A program made the translations under genes and the position numbers. From NCBI RefSeq assembly GCF_947496775.1, contig NZ_CANMDU010000004.1, forward strand, positions 154,426 to 218,425: a DNA stretch of 64,000 nucleotides, written 5' to 3'. The notes under the pieces are model-generated. The model saw nothing but the letters and a program-made list of their open reading frames with translations, made no database searches and was not told the DNA's origin. Shown one piece after another: positions 7,928 to 17,200 of this stretch (its first letter is position 1; each line of letters begins with the position of its first letter). This stretch comes from an uncultured Maribacter sp. GTDB lineage: Bacteria; Bacteroidota; Bacteroidia; Flavobacteriales; Flavobacteriaceae.

Positions 7928-8293
7928 ATGACAAAAACAGCATTAGAAATTTTCGAAGCATTTCAACAATCTATGGCATCACAAACATCGAAATGGATGG
8001 ATTTAATGGATGACAACATTGTATTTCAAGGTCCGGTTGATAAAGTTGCGGGTAAAGAGGCTAATATCAAACTACATATGGAATTTGGCAAACTGGTAAG
8101 AGGACACGAATTATTAAGTATTACAGCAGGAAAAAACACTATTTCTACCCAAGTAATTATAAAAATTGAAGCACCTTCTGGAAAAATGATTGATTTAGAT
8201 ATTGCCGAATTCTATACGATTGAAAACGGTTTGATAAAATCAATGAAAATATACTATGACCCAACAGAATATAAAGAAGAATTTAGTTTATAA
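7928..8293 (+). CDS. NTF2/SnoaL-like protein
   Basis: This 121-residue cytoplasmic protein has no signal peptide. It shows the NTF2-like pattern: an N-terminal helix (ALEIFEAFQQSMAS), WMDLMDDNIVFQGPVDKVAGKE, a second helix and four strands ending in EFYTIENGLIKSMKIYYDPTEY, typical of SnoaL-like members. Such domains bind small hydrophobic ligands or act as isomerases. In ECF41-type sigma factors a SnoaL domain is fused to the sigma factor and modulates it; here a separate gene follows the sigma factor gene, which suggests a functional link but does not prove one. Confidence 0.7.
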   Translation: MTKTALEIFEAFQQSMASQTSKWMDLMDDNIVFQGPVDKVAGKEANIKLHMEFGKLVRGHELLSITAGKNTISTQVIIKIEAPSGKMIDLDIAEFYTIENGLIKSMKIYYDPTEYKEEFSL

Positions 8294-8344
8294 TTATACC
8301 ATTTCCTTAATCTTTTTCTCTTCTTCAATATTATCATTTTAAAT

Positions 8345-8512
8345 ATGACGAATACTATTATTGCTACACATAAACTCAAAAACTTAAAATTTGAGATTAT
8401 AAATGACGAATACGTGGTAGCACTGATTGATAAGGAAGGCTATGAAATTATTAAAGGTTATGGTGTCTCTGTCATTGAAGCTATTAATGATTTACATCAT
8501 AACCTTTTATGA
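8345..8512 (+). CDS. Small hypothetical protein, 55 residues
   Basis: This short open frame follows the NTF2-like gene by 51 bases. The predicted 55-residue peptide looks genuinely coding: balanced composition, a strand-turn-strand pattern (LKFEIINDEYVVALIDKEG) and a C-terminal amphipathic helix (VSVIEAINDLHHNLL). It has no membrane segment or signal peptide. I do not recognise a family. It could be the last gene of the sigma factor transcript. The 223 bases that follow contain a TAGTTTTG -10 match at 8648 but no convincing gene. Confidence 0.45.
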   Translation: MTNTIIATHKLKNLKFEIINDEYVVALIDKEGYEIIKGYGVSVIEAINDLHHNLL

Positions 8513-8735
8513 AAAACTACAAGAAGATGAATATAAATCATTCGGTTAATTCAAAGGAGAGCCAAACACAATTGTTAGATTAATAACACTTTTTATCTAA
8601 AGAGTAATCCTTACTTATCTCTATAGTTTTGATTCTTTTTCAAAGACTAGTTTTGTAAAGAGTATGAAATATATTTTATTATTATGGAACGTTTTTTATC
8701 TTTCCTTCGATTTGATATCTATGAAATTTAGTATC

Positions 8736-9371
8736 TCATTCTTTCATTCCGTATTTATAACCGATTCGTAAATGAATATTAAAAACAAAGTCATTGCCCA
8801 TGTGTCCAGCTTCTTTGACCGTTATTCTTTTTTGAGTTTCTGAAATATCAATACCAAGACCAGCTCCAATTTCAAAATTCCACCGATAATTAATATTACG
8901 ACGCATACCCCAAGTAGGGGTAATAAATAAACCACCATTTGGTTCTTCTGCATCAAAAGCTAAAGGTTCGTTGGTATTACCAGATGGCGAGTATGCCAAA
9001 AATTTAGGATTATACTGAAAAGCAACGGTAAAATAATTACCACTGTTATGAAAGGTATTATTGCTATTGCCTTGTCTTTTTCTAGAATTATAATACCAAC
9101 GAGGCTCAATACAAAAGACAGGTTGAAAAACTGGAAATAAATAATTCTCGTTGCCACTAACTTCTTCCCTATATAAATTTCTTTCGTAAACGGGAGCAGC
9201 ATATCCAATTTCAGTTCGAAATGCCCAGCGATGTGCTAATTTAGATTCATTATGCCACCATACGCCTAATAAACCAGCTTGTATTCCACTAATAGATGTA
9301 TCAACGAGTTGCCCATTTGAAACAGAAAAAAAGAAGAGTAATAATAATGGACTAAGAAAAGTATTCTTCAA
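8736..9371 (-). CDS. Outer-membrane beta-barrel-like protein
   Basis: This 211-residue protein has a signal peptide (LLLLFFFSVSNGQ, probably cleaved after the NGQ region). The rest consists of alternating aromatic-rich strands such as RWAFRTEIGYAAPVYE, CIEPRWYYNSRKR, YFTVAFQYNPKFLAY and NYRWNFEIGAGLGID, ending in FNIHLRIGYKYGMKE. This resembles small outer-membrane beta-barrels of Bacteroidota (OMP_b-brl type). The function is unknown. It is the only complete minus-strand gene in the first 10 kb. The 328 bases up to the next gene hold only element D near their end. Confidence 0.55.
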   Translation of the reverse strand: MKNTFLSPLLLLFFFSVSNGQLVDTSISGIQAGLLGVWWHNESKLAHRWAFRTEIGYAAPVYERNLYREEVSGNENYLFPVFQPVFCIEPRWYYNSRKRQGNSNNTFHNSGNYFTVAFQYNPKFLAYSPSGNTNEPLAFDAEEPNGGLFITPTWGMRRNINYRWNFEIGAGLGIDISETQKRITVKEAGHMGNDFVFNIHLRIGYKYGMKE

Positions 9372-9612
9372 ATTTCAGTTGGCCTTGGTTCTACTATTTA
9401 AACGTAAGAAAATCCAACTTCGTATCCTCAGATAATTCCACTAAACAAGCTGTTAGAAGATGACCCTTGGTAAGATGTAACTGTTGCGTTGATGTACTTT
9501 ACTCGGACAGAATAAAAACCAAATCGAAAAGTTCCGTGCTTACTCGAACATGTCTCTACTGATTACAATACTACCTAAACGTAATGCTTACATTAGGGCA
9601 AAACCAAAAGGT

Positions 9613-9694
9613 CTTTGTATATTTATAATGACATTAAATCCGAAAAGTTAGTTGTTTATTTATACACTACATTTCATTCACAAGACCGTTGGCA
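9613..9694 (+). repeat. attC-like element D (right part recognisable)
   Basis: The sequence from TTTGTATATTTAT to the CCGTTGGC end at about 9694 aligns by eye with the right half of element C, sharing TTTATTTAT, ATTTCAT and the CAAGACCGTTGG end. I could not identify a convincing left arm in the preceding 240 bases, so the element is either divergent or truncated. The next gene starts six bases after it. Confidence 0.4.
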
Positions 9695-9699
9695 AACAT

Positions 9700-10020
9700 T
9701 TGAGAAAAGAAATTATAAATACTTGGAATGGAGAAAAAGTAGAGCTAAAAATAAGTTCCGACGGATACTGTTTCTGTCCAGTATGTGGAAGAAAATCAGA
9801 TGATAAAAAATGGAGACCTTATGACGAAAATGGTCATCCTTCCTATGATATTTGTTCCTGTGGGTTTGAATATGGATTTGATGACAATGGAGAACCTCCT
9901 TATTATAAAAGCTGGGAGAACTATCGAAAAAAATGGCTTAACGGAAAAATTGAGCAATTCTTCGGTAAGCGAATAACCAAAAATGAAAAGCTGGAACAAT
10001 TGAAAAACTTAGAATTATAA
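9700..10020 (+). CDS. Small Cys-rich (CPCC-like) protein
   Basis: The frame runs from a TTG at 9700 and gives about 106 residues; an upstream ATG at 9652 would put 16 codons inside repeat element D, so I prefer the TTG. The core shows CPVCGRKSDD, YDENGHPSYDICSCGFEYGFDD and SWENYRKKWLNGK. This resembles small zinc-ribbon-like hypothetical proteins common in Firmicutes and Bacteroidota (GYPSYEICPCCGFEFG-type). Here the second Cys cluster reads CSC rather than CPCC, so one cysteine is missing. A zinc-binding role is inferred. It begins directly after element D, as a cassette gene would. Confidence 0.5.
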   Translation: MRKEIINTWNGEKVELKISSDGYCFCPVCGRKSDDKKWRPYDENGHPSYDICSCGFEYGFDDNGEPPYYKSWENYRKKWLNGKIEQFFGKRITKNEKLEQLKNLEL

Positions 10021-10023
10021 AAC

Positions 10024-10308
10024 ATGATATATTTTAGTCGGGCTTTTTATTTTACTTGGTGTTTAGTTTTTTTCCTTGGTTCTTCAAGACCTCAAATCAT
10101 GCCGTTAGAAATTGATAACGATAACCCAACTATGATTGCAGCAATTAGCATGCAAAGAATAGTTTAGACGAGCTCAAAAAATTAATAGACCTATATCCAA
10201 ACGAAGAACATGTTAAAGTTTCTTTTTGACAAGCTCAGGTGAAACCGAATTTCTTTGGGGAGATGTTACCAAACTAATGAATAGTGATTTAGATGTTTTT
10301 TTAACTAC
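10024..10308 (+). pseudogene. Decayed DUF2314 (YegJ-like) gene
   Basis: Starting from the ATG at 10024, the reading frame encodes a hydrophobic leader and then DNDNPTMIAAIS, which fits the opening of DUF2314 proteins. The match continues in another frame from 10152 (AKNSLDELKKLIDLYPNEEH, VKVSF) and a third from about 10226 (SSGETEFLWGDVTKL). Two one-base losses explain the shifts, the second in a run of Ts near 10227. The C-terminus is missing where it meets the convergent pbpC gene. It is a pseudogene rather than an intact gene unless both shifts are sequencing errors. Confidence 0.5.
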
Positions 10309-12657
10309 TTATTCTATAGTAACCCATATAACAGATGCATTACCGAGTGCATCTAAAGCAGTTATTTTATGTTTGCCCTCTATAGGTTGTATTGCAACTT
10401 CATGAAAATTAATGGTTTCTTTTATGTAATCTTCATCTACGTACCAATAAACAGGTGTTTCTTTTTTAGAATGCGCCAATTTTACAATTAACTCTCCTTT
10501 TTCACTATTAAAACCCTTAGTTAAGGTTATTCTACTTCCATTCTTTGGGTAGATGAATTGCATGGGAGAGGTATCTACAGAACTGCATCCATTTTTAAAA
10601 TTTGGAAGTAGTTTATAATTAAGATGCGTTTTCTTGTAATAGAACTCCATTAAAGGAGGTAAAACAAACCAAGATTCTGTCGTAGTATTAGATAAATCTG
10701 CGCAGGAAGAGTTTACTCTAAACTGTTTTTTACTATCTAACTGTATATTTCGATGGTACTTACAGGCTCTAATTTTATTGTCTTTATTAGGAATAGAAAT
10801 AGTCTTAGATGGGCAGATAGGGGTTGCTAAATAGCCACTTGTGCTGCAAACCTTAGTTTCTACAAATGCATCCAAGGGTTTTAAAAACCAGTCCGATTTT
10901 GGTAATACATCAAAAACATCAAATAAAATAGGAGCAGAACTACTTACCCCTGTATGGTTTGGTCTTCCTTCCCCATCTGCATTACCGGACCATACACCAA
11001 CAACATAATCGGGTGTTACTCCTATAGCCCAGGCATCTTTATTACCGTAACTAGTGCCCGTTTTCCATGCTATTTCTTTACTATTATCGTAAAACTCCCA
11101 AGATTCACTTCCATCAGGTCTATTTACTTCTTTCATGGCTTCAAAAGCTAAATAAATACTGGCGGCATCCAAGTTATTTTTTTCTATTTTTTTTGTGCCA
11201 AAATCCCGTTTGGTGTCTTTATAAAAAACTGGTTCCACATATTCATTTGTATAATACTCACTAGATGTTTCATTAAAATGATTTACCGTAGAAGCTAAGT
11301 TTGCATAGGTTTTACATAGATCCCATAGATTACTTTCTGCTCCTCCTAGAATTAAAGTTAAACCGTAATGGTCCGCAGATTTGTTAACTCCTCCCAAATT
11401 AAAATAGTTAAGCTGGTCTCTAAATTTTTCTAAACCATAAGACTGTAATAAACGTACTGCAGGAATGTTTAAAGATCGAGCTAAGGCTTTTTTAGCGGTT
11501 ACAGCACCGCTATAATCTTCATTAAAATTTTCTGGAGTATAACCTGCTATTTGCGTAGGTACGTCTGGCACCAACATTTCTGGTAATAATTCGCCAGCAT
11601 CTAACATAGCAGTATAAAGCAGCGGTTTTATTACGCTCCCTGTGCTTCTATTAGCTTTAATTAAATTAACATCTTTTTGATATTCTTTCGTGGTTGGTGT
11701 ATTCCCCGTATATGCTAAAACCTGTCTTGTTTTAACCTCTAAAACCAGAACAGCTGTATTATATACTAAGTTTTGTTTTAATCTATCATAATGCTTTTCT
11801 ACAATCCTATTTACATTATTTTGTAACGCCTTATCTATAGAAGTTTTTATTCTTTGCCCTCTGTACTCTTTTGCAATTTCTTGTATTAAATGAGGTGCAA
11901 TTTTAGGTAATGCATATGGTTTTTGTGGTAACTCTTCTAACAATGCCAACTCATAAGTAGTCTTATCTATAATCCCAGCATCTGCCATTTTTTTAAGTAA
12001 CCTATTCCTTTTTTTTAATAAATGTTCTTGATTTTTCCCGGGATAAATTAAACCAGGAGCATTAGGTAAAACAGCTAAAGTTGCAGATTGCGCCCAGGAT
12101 AATTGGTGAGATTGTAAGCCGTAATAACGCCATGAAGCCACATCTAAACCCACCACATTACCACCAAAAGGGGCATTACTAACATAAAGTTTTAATATTT
12201 CTTTTTTAGAATACCTAAATTCTAATCTAGTAGCCCATACTAACTCTATAATCTTCTCTAAATAGGAGCGTTCTTTATTTTTTCTTGCAAGCCTTATAAC
12301 TTGTTGGGTAATAGTACTACCTCCACGGACTGTTGTACCAGCAGAAAAATTAGCTCCAATAGCCTTGGCCATTGAAACTGGATTAAAACCTGGATGATGG
12401 TAAAAATGAGCATCTTCAAATTGTAGAATACAGGTTTTAAATTTAAAGGGAATGCTATCTACTTTAGGAAATCGCCATTGCCCATCTTCTGCTATTTTAG
12501 CTCCTATTAAACTATTATCACTACTTTCTACAACCGTAGCAGTAGGACTATGAAATAAAACTTGAGGAAGGCAAAAATAATACAAAATACATAGCACACT
12601 TAGAAGAAGTAATTTCTTAGGATTTGTTTTTACAAACTGTGCAATGTTATTCTTCAT
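10309..12657 (-). CDS. pbpC: Penicillin-binding protein 1C
   Basis: This 782-residue bifunctional peptidoglycan synthase has a membrane anchor at residues 15-31. The GT51 transglycosylase domain follows, with EDAHFYHHPGFNP (catalytic Glu81) and RGGSTITQQ (111-119). Next comes the transpeptidase, with STGSVIKP (Ser-x-x-Lys), ARSLNIPA (SxN) and WKTGTSYG (KTG), and then a C-terminal BiPBP_C-like beta domain. I chose the ATG at 12657 because the longer frame to 12798 overlaps the upstream gene and adds 47 residues with no family support. It is usually paired with an alpha-2-macroglobulin gene; here that gene lies 1.6 kb away at 14272-19788. Confidence 0.9.
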   Translation of the reverse strand: MKNNIAQFVKTNPKKLLLLSVLCILYYFCLPQVLFHSPTATVVESSDNSLIGAKIAEDGQWRFPKVDSIPFKFKTCILQFEDAHFYHHPGFNPVSMAKAIGANFSAGTTVRGGSTITQQVIRLARKNKERSYLEKIIELVWATRLEFRYSKKEILKLYVSNAPFGGNVVGLDVASWRYYGLQSHQLSWAQSATLAVLPNAPGLIYPGKNQEHLLKKRNRLLKKMADAGIIDKTTYELALLEELPQKPYALPKIAPHLIQEIAKEYRGQRIKTSIDKALQNNVNRIVEKHYDRLKQNLVYNTAVLVLEVKTRQVLAYTGNTPTTKEYQKDVNLIKANRSTGSVIKPLLYTAMLDAGELLPEMLVPDVPTQIAGYTPENFNEDYSGAVTAKKALARSLNIPAVRLLQSYGLEKFRDQLNYFNLGGVNKSADHYGLTLILGGAESNLWDLCKTYANLASTVNHFNETSSEYYTNEYVEPVFYKDTKRDFGTKKIEKNNLDAASIYLAFEAMKEVNRPDGSESWEFYDNSKEIAWKTGTSYGNKDAWAIGVTPDYVVGVWSGNADGEGRPNHTGVSSSAPILFDVFDVLPKSDWFLKPLDAFVETKVCSTSGYLATPICPSKTISIPNKDNKIRACKYHRNIQLDSKKQFRVNSSCADLSNTTTESWFVLPPLMEFYYKKTHLNYKLLPNFKNGCSSVDTSPMQFIYPKNGSRITLTKGFNSEKGELIVKLAHSKKETPVYWYVDEDYIKETINFHEVAIQPIEGKHKITALDALGNASVIWVTIE

Positions 12658-12683
12658 GTATATTAAAACATCCTGTACGTTAT

Positions 12684-13040
12684 TTATACTATATATTCTT
12701 TCTCTAAAAAATAACCAACAATTGCTTCTTTCATTAAAACGGATTGCTCCCCAGCTTTTAATGCAGGTAGTTCTTCTAAATTTATATAATGAGGCCACCC
12801 TTCTTCATCAAAAAAATCGAACTTATAATACCCGTAAGGTTCCAATAACCTACAAATAGCAATATGCATTAAATTTAATTTTTCGTCTTTTTTGTATTTT
12901 TTATGATACTGACCTAGTTCTTGTACACCAACTAAATATATAATTGCATCCAAATCTAAGGTATCCCCATCCGCAAACTGAGTAGATAGTTTTTCAACTA
13001 AACTTTTCCAACGTTCTTTTAACTCTAAATCTCTTGACAT
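12684..13040 (-). CDS. Conserved hypothetical protein upstream of pbpC
   Basis: This acidic soluble protein has 118 residues. It is predominantly helical, with ELKERWKSLVEKLSTQF, LDAIIYLVGVQELGQYHKKY and LNLMHIAICRLLEPYGYYK, then a short hairpin (FDFFDEEGWPHYINLEELP) and a terminal helix (KEAIVGYFLEKEYIV). No catalytic motif or signal peptide can be seen. It lies 26 bases upstream of pbpC on the same strand, so the two are probably transcribed together. I do not recognise a named family; similar proteins occur as hypothetical proteins in flavobacteria. Confidence 0.6.
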   Translation of the reverse strand: MSRDLELKERWKSLVEKLSTQFADGDTLDLDAIIYLVGVQELGQYHKKYKKDEKLNLMHIAICRLLEPYGYYKFDFFDEEGWPHYINLEELPALKAGEQSVLMKEAIVGYFLEKEYIV

Positions 13041-13102
13041 TTATTCCGTTTTAATTTATGCCGCTTTGCGTTTTAAAAAATCAAAGGTACAAATCAAAGT
13101 TT

Positions 13103-13110
13103 TATATTTG
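13103..13110 (+). promoter_or_regulatory. Promoter -10 (TAnnTTTG) for cvpA
   Basis: TATATTTG matches the Bacteroidota -10 exactly, 16 bases before the cvpA ATG at 13127. It supports that start over the longer frame beginning at 13058. No clear -33 TTG is seen at standard spacing. Confidence 0.5.
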
Positions 13111-13126
13111 CCTAAATAAAAGAAGC

Positions 13127-13621
13127 ATGGCTATATTAGATATTGTTTTAGGAATATTACTTATTTGGGGACTTTGGAAAGGCTTAAAAAACGGACTTTT
13201 TATTGAAATAGCATCTATTATCGCTCTAATAGCCGGAATATACGGCGCTATTCATTTCTCTTATATTGCAGGAGACTATTTATCTGAAAATATGCAATGG
13301 AATGAAAAGTATATGAATATAACTTCTTTCCTTATAACATTCATTGCCATAGTAGTCCTTGTTCACATCGCTGGTAAACTATTAACTAAATTTGCAGATT
13401 TTGCTATGTTGGGATTGCTAAATAAAATTGCAGGAGCCCTATTTGGAGCTCTAAAAGTTGCTGTTATTCTTGGTGCTGTTTTAGTCTTTTTTGACCGAAT
13501 GAATAATACTTTGAATTTTATTAGTGAAGATGCAAAAAAGGAATCTATCCTTTTTGAGCCAGTAAAAGAAATTGGAACTTTTGTTTTTGATAAAGTTTTA
13601 CCTGCAAAGGAAGTAGAATAA
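13127..13621 (+). CDS. cvpA: CvpA-family inner-membrane protein
   Basis: This 164-residue protein has four hydrophobic segments: ILDIVLGILLIWGLWKGLKNGLF is the typical CvpA opening, followed by IASIIALIAGIYGAIHFSY, SFLITFIAIVVLVHIAGKLL and a LNKIAGALFGALKVAVILGAVLVFF helix. CvpA is linked to colicin V export and to cell-envelope and bile stress in proteobacteria; the role in Bacteroidota is not settled. I moved the start to 13127 because the promoter-like -10 at 13103 would fall inside the longer frame. It lies between pbpC and the alpha-2-macroglobulin gene on the opposite strand. Confidence 0.8.
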   Translation: MAILDIVLGILLIWGLWKGLKNGLFIEIASIIALIAGIYGAIHFSYIAGDYLSENMQWNEKYMNITSFLITFIAIVVLVHIAGKLLTKFADFAMLGLLNKIAGALFGALKVAVILGAVLVFFDRMNNTLNFISEDAKKESILFEPVKEIGTFVFDKVLPAKEVE

Positions 13622-13800
13622 CTTTTTCTTATACTTCTTATTTTAGAACTAAAACAAGAATTCCTATTTCAAATTTTTCTGATTCCTCAAAAATCAACTA
13701 AAAATTTGCCATAGATAGTTTTTTTAAGTTTTTAAGCGATAAAATATACTATCTAACTCAAAATTGTATTTTTTTACATTGAGAACAGAAGCACACTATA

Positions 13801-14259
13801 TTGAGAAAGTTAAAAGATTCCCCGTTTTATAAGAAGCCCCTTCATATATTGAGTTATGATTTTGGGGATTTTTACTTGTATGAAAATTATATCGTTGGAG
13901 AAATGGCCGAAGATGTTCTTATCTCTTGGGAAGAACAAGGGGAATTTCTTGCCGAAGAATTTAAAAGTATTTATTACGAAAAATATGATGAACTAATATA
14001 CATTAGTAATCGTATTCATAAATATTCCATTATTCCGTCTGACTGGCTTAAATTTGCAAAATGTAATTATAATTTTACAGGTTACGGTATTGTAAGTTAC
14101 TCTAAAAGAGGCTATTTTAATGCTTTATTAGAAAAGGTATTTGTACCTACCAAATTAAGAACTTTTACTTCTTTAAAAGAGGCCGTAGAATGGGCCGAAA
14201 CAAGTAACACAGAATTAGTAGAAAAATCTGCCCCATTATTAAAAAACAAGGCAGTTTAG
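13801..14259 (+). CDS. Hypothetical protein with STAS-like pattern
   Basis: This soluble 152-residue protein starts at a TTG; no nearby in-frame ATG fits. It opens with YDFGDFYLYENYIVGEM, then helix EQGEFLAEEFKSIYYEKYDELIYISNRI, VKYSIIPSDWLKFAK-like and TGYGIVSYSKRGYFNALLEKVFV, ending in FTSLKEAVEWAE. The strand-helix order and the final ITSLEEALEWA-like helix recall SpoIIAA/STAS-like proteins of Bacteroidota. No phosphorylatable Ser/Thr motif is obvious. The function is unknown. Its stop is 12 bases from the convergent end of the alpha-2-macroglobulin gene, with no clear terminator between. Confidence 0.55.
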   Translation: MRKLKDSPFYKKPLHILSYDFGDFYLYENYIVGEMAEDVLISWEEQGEFLAEEFKSIYYEKYDELIYISNRIHKYSIIPSDWLKFAKCNYNFTGYGIVSYSKRGYFNALLEKVFVPTKLRTFTSLKEAVEWAETSNTELVEKSAPLLKNKAV

Positions 14260-14271
14260 TATTTCTTAGAT

Positions 14272-17200
14272 TTACCGCGCAACCTTTACCCATTGGCCTT
14301 TAGTGCGCACCATATAATCATTATTATACATAGCTTCTGCTTGTACTCCGGGTAAATAATAAGTGCCTAAATAAGAGGCATTAAGCAATACTCTAAAGGT
14401 TTTGGTTTCTTTAGATTTCATATCAAAATAAAAATTAGCCCTGTCATCTCTAATATCAGTATGGGTAACATTATTCTCTGCAAAACTTCCAAAATCTGTA
14501 AACCTTGTATTTACAATTTCCCAACCGCTTGGGAATATTTGAGACAAAGCCATATCTTTTAATTTATTGCTAGAAGTATTGGTAAGGCTTACCTCAGCAA
14601 CAAAATCTGTTCCTTGAGAAATTTCGGAAATATCTATTCTAGAACCATCTCTATTTTTATAAGCAACATTTGCTATCAAATTTTGTGCTATTGTTTTCTC
14701 TGTTCCCACAGGTAAAATTCCGTTATTAACTATACTTACATAAAGTACATTGGGTTCTTTATTTTGAATAACCACACTGTTAGTCCCTTTCTTAATTTCA
14801 AAGTTTTTGTTTATTAAGGTTTTGGAAGTCTTTATTTTATCTGATTTTCCATTAATAGAAATACCGGCATTTACTCCTTTGCCTCCTACCATATCTGCAA
14901 ACTTTGCCATACTTAATAAACTATATGCCGTTTCTTGTGTACTTAACCACCTTTTTTCAGATAATACTGCTGCAATTTCTTTTGCCAATTGATGCGCTTT
15001 TAATTGGTCTTGTAATAAAACAACAGTTTCTAAAGCCATAGACTTATTTCGCAGTGCTGAACCATAGGTATACGAAGATTTCTTATTTGTAAATACCCAT
15101 TTAGCTTTTAATAATAAATCTTTAGCAACTTTGGTTTGACCAATTTGTGCATACGCCGCAGCTAATTTAAAATAGGCTGTATTAGATAATTCTTTGGTTT
15201 CTCTTAGCCTGTTCATGGACGCAATATCTGCATTACCAGAAAGAGCTAAAGTGTATAAACGATAGGCCTGCGCTAAAGAAGAATTGGTACTACTATTCCT
15301 CCATTGTTTTGCCTTTTGCTGTTGGTAGTTTACCCAACTAGACTTAAAACCTATTGGAAGTACATAGCCTCTTTTTTCTGCCTCTAGTAAAAAATGGCCA
15401 GCATAAGTTGTTCCCCAATCATTAGCTTCCTTTTGCCCTGGCCAGTACCCTAAACCTCCGTTAGCTAATTGAAACCCTCCTAATCTTTTAATAGCACTTT
15501 CAATATTTTGCTGAATTCGTTTTTTCTTGTTAGAATCCAAATCGAAAATAGAATTTAAAAATAATTGCGGAAATGCCCCAGAAGTAGTTTGCTCTACACA
15601 ACCATGAGGGTAACGAATAAGCTGTTGCATACGCCCGTTAAAATTCATTGCTGGTAATGTGGATAATTCTAAATCTACTGAGTTACTTCCATTAATTCCA
15701 AAAGACTCTAGAGAAACTGTTTTTTCACTATTAGCGTCTAAAACAATATATTCAGCTTTAGAGGTCATAGGGTTTGGATTTACCACATCTATAGGAATCT
15801 CGAAAGAAGCTTTTTCTCCATTACCAGAAGCCTCAACAATAACTTTACCTATTCCATTAAAATCGGATACGTTCAAAGTAAAATAAGCCATCTTTTCATC
15901 TGGTTCAGAAAAACTCAATGATTGCGAATTTCCGCCTTCTACTGTAAAAGCTTTGTCTTGCTTAATTTTTAAAGTTACATTCTTAACTTTCTTTTCCATT
16001 GCAAATACGGTAACAGGTAGTGTTACTTTTTCGCCAGGTGTTATTTTCCTTGGTAAGGATGCCAATATCATTAATGGTTTACGTACAGGAGTTGTTTTTT
16101 CTGCTATACCATATGCTTCCTTTGCAACATCACCAGCCACCACCATAGTGCGTACCGATCCCACATATTTTGGGATTTGGATTTTATGCGATTTGGATTT
16201 TCCTGCTTTCAATTCGAACGCACCTAAATGCACCACCATAGGTTTAAATCTATTCGCCTTTTTATTTTTTGCGCCAGCTAACTCATCATCTCCACCAATG
16301 GCGAATACTTGGTTTATTTTTCCACCAAAAGCCCCAATAACATCATCATAAACATCCCAAGTTTTTACACCTAATGCTTCTTTAGCATAAAAAGTGTTCC
16401 AAGGATTCGGAGTTTTAAATCTTGTTAGATCTAATAACCCTTCATCTACAATAGCAATACTATAAGTCATAGCTTTTCCTTTGTTTTCTTTTACCGTTAC
16501 TTTTATTTCTTCTTCTGGTCTAAGAACATCTGGCATAGAAACTACTGGCTCTAACTTTGTTTCTGGGTTTTCTACCGCTATTGGTACCAAACCATATAAA
16601 CGAATAGGATTATCATTTAAAGTGCTTGCATGTGGTTGTAGTAACGTAATATGAATAAACACATTTGGTGTATACAACTCTGTTATTGGTAATGTGAATT
16701 TTGTTTCTTCTTTAGCAGTTTCTACCCAAAGAGATTCTAAAACTTCGCTTCCATTTTCTACAGTAACTAAGGCTCTACCTCCTTCTGAACTTGGGAAAGA
16801 AACCGTAGCATTTTCGCCAACATTATAATTTTCTTTATCTGTAGAAAAAGCTAGCATAGTAGCTGCAGAAGGATCGTTCTTTTTAGATTTACCTGCCCAT
16901 CCCGGCCAATCTACATAAATGGTTTTTCCTGTTGCGTGACCGCCTTTGGTATCTTCTACACGCACTAAATAACGTCCCCAATCTGGATATTTAAGTTCAA
17001 AATCAAAACTTGCTTTTCCATTAGAGTCCGTGCTTATATTTTTTGTAAAAATTTCTTCTCTATACTGGCTACTACTGTAAGAGGATAAATTATCTGCAGA
17101 AGTATCCCACCACCATCTCCAATTTACTTTATGGACAGTAACTTTAAGATTGTTAACTGCTTTTGGCTTTCCGTTTTCATCTACAGAAACTACTTCAAAT

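Noticed and set aside
8664..8771. A 35-residue ORF after the perfect -10 match TAGTTTTG at 8648.
   Set aside because: It is short, hydrophobic at random, and runs into the convergent beta-barrel gene, so I do not count it as coding.
1..10300. Integron integrase or transposase for the attC-like array.
   Set aside because: I found no tyrosine recombinase or transposase in any frame of the window, so the mobility of the block remains a hypothesis.
12658..12798. N-terminal extension of the pbpC frame (47 residues).
   Set aside because: It lies inside the upstream hypothetical gene in another frame and has no resemblance to PBP1C; the ATG at 12657 gives the normal N-terminus with its membrane anchor.
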